Assembly (NCBI GenBank): GCA_024275485.1 | Contig: JAJRZA010000066.1 | Span: forward strand, 1-64,000 | Direction: 5' to 3' | DNA from: Candidatus Krumholzibacteriota bacterium | Lineage (GTDB): Bacteria > Krumholzibacteriota > Krumholzibacteriia > LZORAL124-64-63 | DNA: 64,000 nt | In this document: in pieces, positions 35,418 through 44,456 of the stretch | Position numbering within the stretch: the stretch's first letter is position 1 | How the letters are laid out: each line of letters starts with the position of its first letter | Position numbers and translations under genes: made by a program | Notes under the pieces: generated by a model | Databases searched by the model: none | Seen by the model: only the letters and a program-made list of their open reading frames with translations | What the model was told of the DNA's origin: nothing

Positions 35418-38254
35418 CCGTGGGCCTCCGACCAGTTGGCGCCCTGGTGCATGTCAACCACCAGGGGAACATCGAGCTCCAAGGCCCCTTCCATACCCTC
35501 CCGCACCATGTTGGAAACTTCTTCCAGATGATCGCGGGGTACTTCAAACACCAACTCATCGTGAACCTGCAACAGGAGCAGGGCTCCCAGGTCGGCCTCA
35601 TCAAGGTTCTTCTGGATGCGAAGCATGGCCAGCTTGATCAAATCCGCGGCCGTTCCCTGGATGGGAGTATTGACCGCCACTCTCTCTTGAAAACTACGGA
35701 TGCGTGGATTGTCCGAAGTGATTTCCGGGAGCAGCCGGCGGCGCCCCAACAGGGTCTCTACACAACCATCGGCAATGGCCTGCTTCTTGGTCCTGTCGAT
35801 GAAGGTCCGCACCCCCGGGTAGGTTTTGAAATAGGTTTCGATAAAGGCGGACGCTTCTTTGGTGCTGACTTTGATCTGCCTGGCCAGGGCCCGTGCACCC
35901 ATGCCGTAGATAACGCCAAAGTTGATGGCCTTGGCTCGACTGCGCTGTTCCGGGGTGACTTCCACTTCGGGGAGCCCTTCGATGAGGGCCGCCGTCCTGC
36001 GGTGCACATCAACCCCATCGGCAAAAGCTCCCAGCAAACCAGGATCCTGAGCCAAATGGGCCAACAGGCGCAGTTCAACCTGACTGTAATCCGCACTCAG
36101 AAAAACACTGTCCGGATCACGGGGTATGAATGCCTGCCGAATGAGCCGACCCAGTTCAGTGCGAATGGGAATATTCTGCAGATTCGGATCGCTGCTGGAC
36201 AAGCGACCCGTAGCAGCCACTGCCTGGTTGTAGGAGGTATGAATCAGGCCCGTTTTTGGATTGGCCAGGCCCGGCAAAACTTCCACGTAGGTGTTCTGAA
36301 GTTTGGCCACCTGCCGGTATTCCAGAATCAAGGCCGGCAAATCGTGGATATCCGCCAGGGCGGTAAGGACCGATACATCCGTGCTCCAGCCGGTGGTGGT
36401 TTTCTTGATTGGCTTTAGACCAAGTTTTTCAAAAAGAATCACCGCCAGTTGCTTGGGGCTTTGTATGTTGAACTCCTCACCGGCCAGTTCATGAATCTGT
36501 TGCTGCAAATGGGCCAGCTCTTTTTCAAACCTGGTTTTCAAACCGGAGAGGAAGGGTTTGTCGATGAGAATGCCGTTGCGTTCCATCTTCAACAAGACGC
36601 TGGAAACGGGCATCTCCAAGTCATGGAAAAGCCCATGCAAGCCGGCCTCTTTCAATTGAGGACCCAGAATCTCGTAAAGTTGCAAGGTGTAATCCGCATC
36701 TTCGGCGGCATAGAGCGTCAGACGATCAGGATCCACACCCAGAATATCCTTGAGTCGGTCACCGGAGGGAAACAGCTCCTTGAAAGGCATCATGCGGTGG
36801 TGCAGGTGGTCCATGACCAGGTCATCGAGACCATGGCCGCGTCGACCAGGATCCAGGACGTAGGAGGCCAGCATGGTATCAAACCGGGGTCCACCCAGCG
36901 GCATGTCGGCACCCAGCAGAATCCATTCATCGTATTTGAGATTTTGCCCGACTTTCAGGTTTTTTGGACTCGCCAGGACCGGAGCCAAGATTTTTCGCAC
37001 TTCATCGACACGGTCGACCTCCGCTCCCAGGGGGAAAAGGGTGTCCATGCCACCCATATCGCCAGTCTCATCGGCTTCACGCCACCGCACCGGAATATAG
37101 GCGGGAGCAACCTTCTCACCTCTGGTGTTGAAACCCGCCAGACACAACCCGACCAGCCGGGCGGTGTCGGTGCGCAGACTGTCGGTTTCGGTATCCACGG
37201 CCAGGGCAGCGGCCGGATCCAGCAGGGCCAGCCAATGTTCGATTTTATTCGTGGTATCCAGCAGGCGGTACCCTCGGTTTTTCCTTTTTTCCAACCAGGA
37301 GAGTTCTTCAACTACAGCCTCAACCGGAGAATTACCGGGATCGGCATTCTGCGTGTCCCCTCCAGAAAATTGAGGGAATTTTCTGGACAGTTTGCCGGCG
37401 AATTCGATAACCCGTCGCAAGCCCAATTCCCGGAGCAAACTGGTGACTTCGGAGCTCATCGGCAGGGTGGTTTTGAGAGCCTCCCAATCGAGGTCAACAT
37501 CCAGATCCTTTTTGATGATGAAAAGATCCCGCGAGAGATAAACCTGTTCACGGTTTTCCCCCAAAACCCGTTTGAGTCTTGGAGTCAACTTGCTGGACTC
37601 CAGCTTTTCGTAGAGGTGGTCCAGGGAACCAAATTCGCGAATCAGTTTCAAGGCGGTTTTTTCACCCACTCCCGGAGCGCCGGGGATGTTGTCCGCAGAA
37701 TCTCCGGAGAGAGCGAACACATCGATCATGTCTGTGGGCGTCAGGGCGAATTTCTTTTTGATATCTTCTTCGGTCATGGCGGTGACCTGGTCGCCGCGAT
37801 GGCCGGGCTTCAGCATGCCGATCCGGTGGTCCAGCAACTGCATGAAATCCTTGTCACCCGTGAAAAACCAAACCCGGTCCGTTTGGGCGACGGATTGTTT
37901 GGCCACCGACCCCATCACATCATCGGCCTCCACCCCCTGCTGCTCCAAAACAGACACCCCCCACTTGGAGAGCACCTCCCGCAGACGAGGCAACTGGGCA
38001 GCCAGTTCTTCAGGCATGGGTTTGCGGTTTGCTTTGTAGTCGGGATACATCTCGTGCCGGAAGTTCTTGCCCTTCATGTCGAAGACCACTGCCAAGTACT
38101 CCGGTTGATGTTGCTCCACAAGACGCAAAATTCCATTGAGGAAACCAAAAACCACCGAAGTGTGCTCTCCATTGGGAGCCGTCAGGGGGCGTCTGGAAAA
38201 AGCATAATGGGATCGGTAAAAGAGGGCGGAGCCGTCCACAAGTATCAGCGACAC
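35414..38254 (-). CDS. polA: DNA polymerase I
   Basis: This 946-residue enzyme has three domains. The 5' nuclease (about residues 1-290) shows LILVDGSALFYRSHYAF, GVEADDV and GDSADNIPG. The 3'-5' exonuclease (about 370-560) keeps its first metal motif as AVDTETDSLR, so proofreading may be active. The family A polymerase has motif A DYSQVELRLLAHLA, motif B (RSRAKAINFGVIYGM) and motif C VHDELVFEV. It acts in Okazaki-fragment processing and repair. The GTG start at 38254 has AAAGGA about 8 nt upstream. Confidence 0.96.
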   Translation of the reverse strand: MSLILVDGSALFYRSHYAFSRRPLTAPNGEHTSVVFGFLNGILRLVEQHQPEYLAVVFDMKGKNFRHEMYPDYKANRKPMPEELAAQLPRLREVLSKWGVSVLEQQGVEADDVMGSVAKQSVAQTDRVWFFTGDKDFMQLLDHRIGMLKPGHRGDQVTAMTEEDIKKKFALTPTDMIDVFALSGDSADNIPGAPGVGEKTALKLIREFGSLDHLYEKLESSKLTPRLKRVLGENREQVYLSRDLFIIKKDLDVDLDWEALKTTLPMSSEVTSLLRELGLRRVIEFAGKLSRKFPQFSGGDTQNADPGNSPVEAVVEELSWLEKRKNRGYRLLDTTNKIEHWLALLDPAAALAVDTETDSLRTDTARLVGLCLAGFNTRGEKVAPAYIPVRWREADETGDMGGMDTLFPLGAEVDRVDEVRKILAPVLASPKNLKVGQNLKYDEWILLGADMPLGGPRFDTMLASYVLDPGRRGHGLDDLVMDHLHHRMMPFKELFPSGDRLKDILGVDPDRLTLYAAEDADYTLQLYEILGPQLKEAGLHGLFHDLEMPVSSVLLKMERNGILIDKPFLSGLKTRFEKELAHLQQQIHELAGEEFNIQSPKQLAVILFEKLGLKPIKKTTTGWSTDVSVLTALADIHDLPALILEYRQVAKLQNTYVEVLPGLANPKTGLIHTSYNQAVAATGRLSSSDPNLQNIPIRTELGRLIRQAFIPRDPDSVFLSADYSQVELRLLAHLAQDPGLLGAFADGVDVHRRTAALIEGLPEVEVTPEQRSRAKAINFGVIYGMGARALARQIKVSTKEASAFIETYFKTYPGVRTFIDRTKKQAIADGCVETLLGRRRLLPEITSDNPRIRSFQERVAVNTPIQGTAADLIKLAMLRIQKNLDEADLGALLLLQVHDELVFEVPRDHLEEVSNMVREGMEGALELDVPLVVDMHQGANWSEAHG

Positions 38255-38309
38255 GGTAGTTCCTTTCCCGAACAAACGGCTAATGAGTGCAAGACAACAT
38301 ATGGTCGCT

Positions 38310-38882
38310 TTAGAGGTAAAGGCCGTTGGCTTGGATATAATTGGCCACCGCCGGTGGCAAAAAATCACCAACGGGATCACCGGCAGCCAACATAACACGG
38401 ATTTCAGTGGATGACATCCTCTGGTCGAAATCCGGATACAGAAGAAACGAGTCGCGGTGCCGGGGCGGAATCTTCATGGAATGACCGTGCCGGCCCAGGA
38501 CCAGGATTTTGGCCAGGGAGAGAATTTTTTCAGGCTTTTCCCATTGAAAAAAATCGTCCACGTTGTCTGCACCAAAAATCAGACGCAAGCAAGATTGCGG
38601 ATTCAGGCGATGCAGCTCTTCGAGGGTTTCCACCATATAGGATGAACCACCCCTCCGTATTTCCAGGTCATCAACCCGGACTTGCCCGCAATGGGCAAAG
38701 GCCAGGTTGGCCATCTTCATTCTGTCCAGGGATGATGCAGCACTTTCAGGCTTGAACGGCGATCGGAAGGCGGGAATAACCAGGACCTTCGACGCCAAAT
38801 CATTTTCCAGGACATATTGCGCCATGGCCACATGTCCGTTGTGAACCGGGTCAAAGGATCCACCAAGAACCGCCAGTTCCAT
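38310..38882 (-). CDS. nadD: nicotinate-nucleotide adenylyltransferase
   Basis: This 190-residue enzyme adenylates nicotinate mononucleotide in NAD synthesis. The nucleotidyltransferase motif GGSFDPVHNGHVAMAQ is at the N-terminus, and the second motif RMSSTEIRVMLAAGDPV (the ISSTxIR type) is near the C-terminus. With nadB at 14030 it shows the de novo NAD route. It starts 2 nt after the end of the bamD remnant, so the two are co-transcribed. The stop codon is TAA. Confidence 0.93.
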   Translation of the reverse strand: MELAVLGGSFDPVHNGHVAMAQYVLENDLASKVLVIPAFRSPFKPESAASSLDRMKMANLAFAHCGQVRVDDLEIRRGGSSYMVETLEELHRLNPQSCLRLIFGADNVDDFFQWEKPEKILSLAKILVLGRHGHSMKIPPRHRDSFLLYPDFDQRMSSTEIRVMLAAGDPVGDFLPPAVANYIQANGLYL

Positions 38883-38884
38883 GA

Positions 38885-39073
38885 TCAGTCTTCACCGTCG
38901 GCTAGATCCTCGTTCAACTTGCGCAGGGCACTGCGGGCAGACTCGTTGTACTCGCTGTCAGGATAATCCTGGATCAATCGTTCGAACATTTCCTCAGCGA
39001 GGTCATACTCTTCGGTTTTGAGGGCACCTTGTCCCCGCTCCCAGAGCACTCGATCCAGAAGGCGGCTGTTGGC
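38885..39073 (-). pseudogene. C-terminal remainder of bamD after an in-frame TAA
   Basis: The frame continues open for 62 codons beyond the bamD TAA, in the same register, and reads as a further TPR helix pair (for example YDLAEEMFERLIQDYPDS) before a TGA at 38885. It has no ribosome site or start codon close to the TAA; the first in-frame GTG is several codons in. The stop takes the place of a Tyr expected in LEDYANSRL-type sequence. It is most simply the separated 3' part of bamD. Confidence 0.65.
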
Positions 39074-39673
39074 TTAATCCTCCAAAACCATTCCCAAGGT
39101 CATGACGACAGCTTCGTATCTTTTCAATTGATGGAAGACATGAACCTGTTTCAGGCGCTTCAGCACCATCAGATCACTGATATCGCGCATGGTGGAAATC
39201 ACATCATCCATGTGTTTGGATTGGGGATAGGTTTGACTGAATTTCAGAAATTGCAGGCGGGCCTCGTGAGCGCCGGTGATGTCCCGTTCAACCCCGCCAA
39301 CCTGCCGGTAGTAGGCATTGCCCTCTTGAAACATGGCGTCTTCCACGCGGTCACTGGTGGGGTAGTCCTTGGCCAGAATCTGAAATTCCACCACGGCCAG
39401 AGGATACTCCTCCATGTTCATGTAGGTCATGCCTTTTTGATACTGGGCTTCGGCTGCCAGGGTGTCGGTGGGGCTGTGCCGGACAAAAGCCTCGAGGGAG
39501 CTGATGGCTTCCGGGTATTTTTCCTGCTCTACGAAAAGCATTCCCCGCTCATAGGAACCGGCTGGATAAGGATTGCCGGCACCACAACCGGACAAAACCA
39601 GGACGGCCAGAACTGAAACAAAAGCCATCAAGAAAATGACCAAACAGCGGCCCTTAGCCAATTTGATTTTCAC
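39074..39673 (-). CDS. bamD: outer membrane assembly lipoprotein BamD, truncated
   Basis: BamD is the essential TPR lipoprotein partner of BamA. This 199-residue product starts at a GTG with GGAGG 5 nt upstream and has a lipoprotein signal ending in VLSGC at about residue 30. Repeats follow, such as YERGMLFVEQEKYPEAISSL, SPTDTLAAEAQYQKGMTYMN and YPTSDRVEDAMFQEG. BamD proteins are usually 240-280 residues; with the downstream open frame the total here would be 262. The TAA at 39074 therefore cuts off the last repeat unless it is a sequencing error or is read through. Confidence 0.85.
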   Translation of the reverse strand: MKIKLAKGRCLVIFLMAFVSVLAVLVLSGCGAGNPYPAGSYERGMLFVEQEKYPEAISSLEAFVRHSPTDTLAAEAQYQKGMTYMNMEEYPLAVVEFQILAKDYPTSDRVEDAMFQEGNAYYRQVGGVERDITGAHEARLQFLKFSQTYPQSKHMDDVISTMRDISDLMVLKRLKQVHVFHQLKRYEAVVMTLGMVLED

Positions 39674-39709
39674 TGAATCCTCCCCGGGACAAAGCCCGGT
39701 TGATTTGAA

Positions 39710-40465
39710 CTAATCGCCGGTGTTGGAAAAATAGACAGCCACCAGGCCAGCCAGCGTCCCCAAAACAATGAGCTCTTCCATACGACCTTTCCAGCCGCTT
39801 TCTGATATTTCGGCCGTGGTGAATTCATAGAGTTCGGAATCCACCATTTCGAAATGATCCGAGGAAATCCGGTCACTGAATTGTCTCTGGATCCTTTCAC
39901 TCACCAGAACCCTTCCGGAATTGGCCATGACCAAATCAACCCGAACAGTAACTTTCAGTTCGCGGTCAACCCAGCGCCGCCACAAACCAAGGGTGCGGCC
40001 GACTTCAGGGTACTCCAGCTCCACCCCATGCACGTTGAAAGAATAAATGCAATCCACGGCGGCTTGCCGGGCGGGGTCTTCATCTTCCAGATATATTTCA
40101 TAGCCCAGCCCCCCCAACACACGCACCAGAGCGGATTTGAACAGCGTGTCCTCGGTCTTGGTGCCATTCTGAACCAACTGCACGGCGGCAGGTGGCGCTG
40201 GTAAAACGCGGGCAGTAGAAGCGACGATTTCCGCCATGAGAGCTTCGGTGAGCCAGATATTGGATCGAACCGTATCCGGTTCGGCAATCGAGGGCAAGCC
40301 CAGGGGGCCGGCACCGGTGGTCGTCTTCTCAAATTCATCGGGTTCCCCGGCCAAGACCGACCACGGAGCAGCCACCATCAAGAGGAGGAGAAATAACAAG
40401 GCAGGCATGTTAGCCCTGAATATTTTTGTTTCCCAATCGGATTTCTCGGTGAAAAGACGGTTCAT
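39710..40465 (-). CDS. hypothetical membrane-anchored protein
   Basis: I do not recognise this protein of about 251 residues. A hydrophobic N-terminal segment (about residues 20-39, ending SVLAGEP) acts as signal or anchor, and a second at the very C-terminus (ELIVLGTLAGLVAVYF) could be a membrane helix. Between them is an alpha/beta region with DCIYSFNVHGVELEYPEVG and a conserved-looking VTVRVDLVMANSGRVLVSERI, resembling small-lipoprotein assembly domains but without a clear family. It overlaps the rimO stop as ATGA and precedes bamD by 36 nt, so an envelope role is plausible. Confidence 0.65.
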   Translation of the reverse strand: MNRLFTEKSDWETKIFRANMPALLFLLLLMVAAPWSVLAGEPDEFEKTTTGAGPLGLPSIAEPDTVRSNIWLTEALMAEIVASTARVLPAPPAAVQLVQNGTKTEDTLFKSALVRVLGGLGYEIYLEDEDPARQAAVDCIYSFNVHGVELEYPEVGRTLGLWRRWVDRELKVTVRVDLVMANSGRVLVSERIQRQFSDRISSDHFEMVDSELYEFTTAEISESGWKGRMEELIVLGTLAGLVAVYFSNTGD

Positions 40466-42003
40466 CTTTCCCCTGACCCTTCGCTGCTGCGGGAACTGCT
40501 CACTGGCAGGGCCCAAGTGTCGTAGGAGGTGGCAGCCCGGAATTCTGCTGATAGCCACTGGCCCGGTTTCAGGCTTTTCCCGGGCAACATAACCACTCCA
40601 TCAAGATCATAACCGTAATGATAACTCCGCCCGATAGCCACTGGATCGGAGTATTGCACCAAGTCCCAGGCTTGCCTGTTTTGTGAGGGATCCAACCAGT
40701 GGGCCTCGTCCAGCGAACGCAATATTTCCAATTCAGCCGCGAAGTCCGCATTCGAGGGATCAAAAACCGTATCGACCACCACGTCGAAAACACTTCCCAG
40801 GCGAGAGCTCTGCCGCCGCTGGGAAATCTCGGATTGCAGATCCATTATCAAGGCTTCGCGATCATAAATCAATTCCATCGGAACCATGTCCGGCATTTCC
40901 GCCGCCGGGGTCCCCTTCTCGGGAGAGTAACGGTAGGTCCCGAGGTGGTCAAATTCCACTTCCGCCAAAAAATCGGCCAGGATTTCTACGTCCTCGTCTT
41001 CTTCGCCAGGAAAGCCCAACAGGGCAGTGGACCGCAGAACCAGCTCCGGATGGTGTTGGCGAAGAGTGGTGAAAAATCCAGGGGAAGATTTGCTCCCGCC
41101 GGGTCGTTTCATGGCTTTCAGAATGCGTGGCGAGGCGTGCTGAATGGGCAGCTCCAAATATGGTGCCACTTTTTCCAGATCCAGCAGACGCAACAGGTCA
41201 TCGGTGGTAACCAAACCTGAATACAAGTACAGCAGGCGGATGTTCCGCAAACCTTCAACATCATTCAGGGCGCTGACCAGACCCAGCAGATTTTCCTCGG
41301 TATCGCGCCCGAAGTCGCTGGTATTCTGGCTGACCAGCTGGATCTCGGTTACACCACGGTCCACCAACCCTTGCACCTCTCTAACCAATTCATTCACCGG
41401 GCGGCTCATTTGACGTCCCCGAATCAAGGGGATGCGACAGAAAGTGCAGTTGCAGTTGCATCCTTCGCCGATCTTGACAAATGCCAAATGCCCAGGTGTC
41501 AGCAGGGGACGATCCAGCATGCCGGTGTAATTGGCATCCATGGGATCCGAGACGATGGGTTTGTGCGCCATGGGGAAAGCATCGATGTTGTCTTTGGGGA
41601 ATTTGATTGCCACGCCAGAATCATCCGACCTTTCGGGTTCACCAATACAGGCCGCCACAACCCGATCGAACTGCCCAACACCGGCCACCACGTCAACACC
41701 GGGAAATTTTTTCTGAATCAGGTCGCCGCTTTCCTGGTACCAACAACCGCACACCACCAGGGTTTGATTTGTTTTGTAGTCGATGAGAGCCTGCAGGGTT
41801 TCTTCACTGTCACTGCGGGCGGCCTCGATAAAGCCACAGCTATTCAAGACCCATATATCGGCCTCATCAAGGTCATTAACCGCCTGGACCCCGTGCAAGG
41901 CAAAACGACCCAACAGGGCTTCCGAATCCACCAGGTTCTTATCGCAGCCGAGGGTTGCGCAATAAACTTTCAGTGGAGATGCGGGTTGGATTTCCCGGCT
42001 CAT
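40462..42003 (-). CDS. rimO: ribosomal protein S12 methylthiotransferase RimO
   Basis: This 513-residue radical-SAM enzyme adds a methylthio group to the conserved Asp of ribosomal protein S12. The N-terminal UPF0004 domain (YCATLGCDKNLVDSEALLG, with its [4Fe-4S] cysteines in LNSCGF and VCGCWYQ) is followed by the radical-SAM motif GCNCNCTFCRIP (CxxxCxxC) and a C-terminal TRAM domain. Absence of the MiaB signature and presence of GEGCNCNCTF point to RimO. The C-terminus is longer than usual, with a Ser-rich tail. The start overlaps the ftsK stop as ATGA. Confidence 0.93.
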   Translation of the reverse strand: MSREIQPASPLKVYCATLGCDKNLVDSEALLGRFALHGVQAVNDLDEADIWVLNSCGFIEAARSDSEETLQALIDYKTNQTLVVCGCWYQESGDLIQKKFPGVDVVAGVGQFDRVVAACIGEPERSDDSGVAIKFPKDNIDAFPMAHKPIVSDPMDANYTGMLDRPLLTPGHLAFVKIGEGCNCNCTFCRIPLIRGRQMSRPVNELVREVQGLVDRGVTEIQLVSQNTSDFGRDTEENLLGLVSALNDVEGLRNIRLLYLYSGLVTTDDLLRLLDLEKVAPYLELPIQHASPRILKAMKRPGGSKSSPGFFTTLRQHHPELVLRSTALLGFPGEEDEDVEILADFLAEVEFDHLGTYRYSPEKGTPAAEMPDMVPMELIYDREALIMDLQSEISQRRQSSRLGSVFDVVVDTVFDPSNADFAAELEILRSLDEAHWLDPSQNRQAWDLVQYSDPVAIGRSYHYGYDLDGVVMLPGKSLKPGQWLSAEFRAATSYDTWALPVSSSRSSEGSGER

Positions 42004-44456
42004 CCCTGTCCCTCCCGGGCCTCGGGAAGGTCTTCGGGCCCAATCAGGACATCACGCGCCTTGCTGCCGGTAAAGGGCCCCACCACTGCGGCTTCTTCAA
42101 GCATATCCATCAACCGGCCCGCCCTGGTGTATCCAATGCGCAAACGACGTTGCAGCAGGGAGGTGGAGCCACTCTGGTGCTGAACCACAATGCGCATGGC
42201 ATCTTCATAGAGGTCATCATCACCGGTATGCATCAAACCGCCTTCAGGCTTTTCGTTCAGGCTGATTTCATCGGTGGAACCTGAATATTGCATCCAGTGC
42301 CGGACGATGGCTTCGCACTCGTCCACGTCTATGAATGAACCGTGCACCCGCACGGGCAAAGCCCGGCCAGGCTGCAAATAAAGCATATCTCCGTGGCCCA
42401 ACAGCTGCTCGGCGCCCTTGGTATCCAAGATGGTGCGGGAATCATTCATCTGAATCACCCTGAAGGCGATGCGACAAGGAATGTTGGCCTTGATAACACC
42501 GGTCAGAACATCCACGCTGGGACGTTGGGTGGCCAAAATCAGATGGATGCCCACGGCCCGGGCTTTCTGGGCCAGGCGGGTGATCAGGTCTTCCAGATCC
42601 TTGCCAAGCTGCAGCATGAGGTCAGCCAACTCGTCGACAATGGTCAGGAAGTAAGGCATGGGTTCGGTTACTTTTTCGCCGTCGTCACCCACGACTTCGC
42701 CCCGGGACACCTTGTCGTTGTACTGCTGAATGTTGCGCACGGAGCACTTGGACAGCGTGCGGTAACGATATTCCATCTGGGCCACCATCCACTGCAAAGC
42801 CTTGAGGGATTCCTTTGGGTCAGTGACCACCGGCAACAGCAGATGCGGAATGCCGTTGTAGACATTCATCTCCAACATCTTCGGGTCAATCATCACCATG
42901 CGCAGGGTGCTCGGGTCGTTGGTCAGCAATAAATGGCAGATCAAGGCATTCAGGCATACGGACTTGCCGCTACCGGTGCTGCCGGCCACCAAAAGGTGGG
43001 GCAGGCTGGCGATGTCGATGGAAACAGGTCGTCCAACCACATCCTTGCCCAGAACCACCTGAAGGGGTTTGCGTTGGTCATTGCCCACCAACTCGATGAC
43101 TTCCCGCAGGCGCACCATTTTGGCCACGTGATTGGGAATTTCAATGCCGACGGCAGCTTTGCCGGGGATGGGCGCTTCCATGCGGATGGTACGCGCCCGC
43201 ATGGCAAGGGCAAGATCGTCCGTGCGCTGCACAATTTGGTTGACCCGGATACCATGACCCGGTTGGAATTCAAACGTAGTGACCACCGGACCAGGTCGGA
43301 CATCCTTGACTTCGCCTTCGACCCCAAAGCTGCCCAAGGTCCTCTCAAGCAGATCAGCGGCAACATCCATTTCAGCAGTGGAGATGGTCGAGTTGTCCGG
43401 ATCCGCAGGAGTCAGCAGGTTCACCGATGGCAGAACAATGGGGCCTCGGGCCTTGCGGGGCTTTTTCCTTTTCCTGACCGAAGGCGCCGTCTCGGACTCC
43501 CCACTGGGCAAAGGAGCTTCGCCCTCTCCCATGTATTCTCCTGATGCCCCGGCAAGGACCAACTCTTCAGTGTCCAGACCGGGGTTTGTCTCCGCAGGTA
43601 CTACGGGGGCATAAATCACCGGAGTAGAATGATGGCGCCGGGGTTCTCTGGTCAGTTCGTCGTCATGATCGGCAGCCGGCTGATCTTCCGAAGAGCTCTG
43701 CCGAACCAATTCCTGTTGTTCGCGGTCTTTTTGACGGTTGATTTTATCTTCGGCCCTTGAGGCCTTGCGGTTTTCAATCCACAGGCCAAGGTCCTCTAAA
43801 CCGTCCTGCGCAAAATGATACAATGCTGCCATGGGCCAAACCAGGACTTTGACAAGTCCCAGACCCGCAGCCATCAACCCGCGCCCTAGATTTCCCAGGA
43901 CGGGAATCAACCAGCCAAGCCAGGGTTTGAAAGCAAAAACCAGGGTGACAACCAGGAGCAGACTGAGGAAGATAAGGCTACCGATGGTACCGAAAAGCGA
44001 TTCAAAGCCCTTGGCCACGTAAAAACCAACAGCCCCACCGAGACGCGCCCCGTGGTCCTTTAAAAAACTGACTCCCGGTTGGGCCAGCCAGCTGGAAGTG
44101 ACCACCCACAAGGGTAGGGCCCGCAGGATCCAGGGACGCAAAATACCGGGTCGGCCAATTAGAAAGGTCAGGCCCGCGGCTCCCAGAAAAACAGGAAATG
44201 CCCAGCACCAGATATCACCAAAGACGATATGCAGGGCAATTCCCAGAAAAGAGCCGACAATACCACCAGGATGATCCGCTTTGGACAGCGGGACAGGTTC
44301 ACCGCCAGTGAGAATTTGCCACCAGGGCCCAACGCCACCCACCACGGACAATCCCAGAAATGCTGCAATGGCCAACAACAACAATCCACTGAGCCAGTCG
44401 GCCTGATACCAGGGTCGGCCTTTTCCGTTACGCTTTTTCGCTTTTCGCCCGGACAC
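42000..44456 (-). CDS. ftsK: DNA translocase FtsK
   Basis: This 818-residue septal DNA pump helps segregate chromosome termini during division. Four membrane segments lie within about residues 20-185. A charged linker (about 220-380) follows, rich in Arg/Glu and Pro. The motor has Walker A AGSTGSGKSV and Walker B TIVDELADLM, and ends in a C-terminal gamma winged-helix domain (SGSTSLLQRRLRIGYTRAG) for orienting sequences. The GTG at 44456 lies inside the end of accC, with AGGAGGG 5 nt before it; the 29-nt overlap suggests coupling to accC. rimO follows with a 4-nt overlap. Confidence 0.94.
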   Translation of the reverse strand: MSGRKAKKRNGKGRPWYQADWLSGLLLLAIAAFLGLSVVGGVGPWWQILTGGEPVPLSKADHPGGIVGSFLGIALHIVFGDIWCWAFPVFLGAAGLTFLIGRPGILRPWILRALPLWVVTSSWLAQPGVSFLKDHGARLGGAVGFYVAKGFESLFGTIGSLIFLSLLLVVTLVFAFKPWLGWLIPVLGNLGRGLMAAGLGLVKVLVWPMAALYHFAQDGLEDLGLWIENRKASRAEDKINRQKDREQQELVRQSSSEDQPAADHDDELTREPRRHHSTPVIYAPVVPAETNPGLDTEELVLAGASGEYMGEGEAPLPSGESETAPSVRKRKKPRKARGPIVLPSVNLLTPADPDNSTISTAEMDVAADLLERTLGSFGVEGEVKDVRPGPVVTTFEFQPGHGIRVNQIVQRTDDLALAMRARTIRMEAPIPGKAAVGIEIPNHVAKMVRLREVIELVGNDQRKPLQVVLGKDVVGRPVSIDIASLPHLLVAGSTGSGKSVCLNALICHLLLTNDPSTLRMVMIDPKMLEMNVYNGIPHLLLPVVTDPKESLKALQWMVAQMEYRYRTLSKCSVRNIQQYNDKVSRGEVVGDDGEKVTEPMPYFLTIVDELADLMLQLGKDLEDLITRLAQKARAVGIHLILATQRPSVDVLTGVIKANIPCRIAFRVIQMNDSRTILDTKGAEQLLGHGDMLYLQPGRALPVRVHGSFIDVDECEAIVRHWMQYSGSTDEISLNEKPEGGLMHTGDDDLYEDAMRIVVQHQSGSTSLLQRRLRIGYTRAGRLMDMLEEAAVVGPFTGSKARDVLIGPEDLPEAREGQG

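Noticed and set aside
36449-38395. 648-codon plus-strand open frame opposite polA
   Set aside because: Antisense shadow of a conserved gene; the translation is low-complexity His/Gly/Gln-rich without any family motif.
34753-39076. Genome-wide reassignment of UAA to a sense codon, prompted by the prfB and bamD stops
   Set aside because: UAA ends pal, the Minf_1886 gene, the lipoprotein gene, lpxD, lolD, coaE, nadD and accC at sensible family lengths, so it functions as a stop here.
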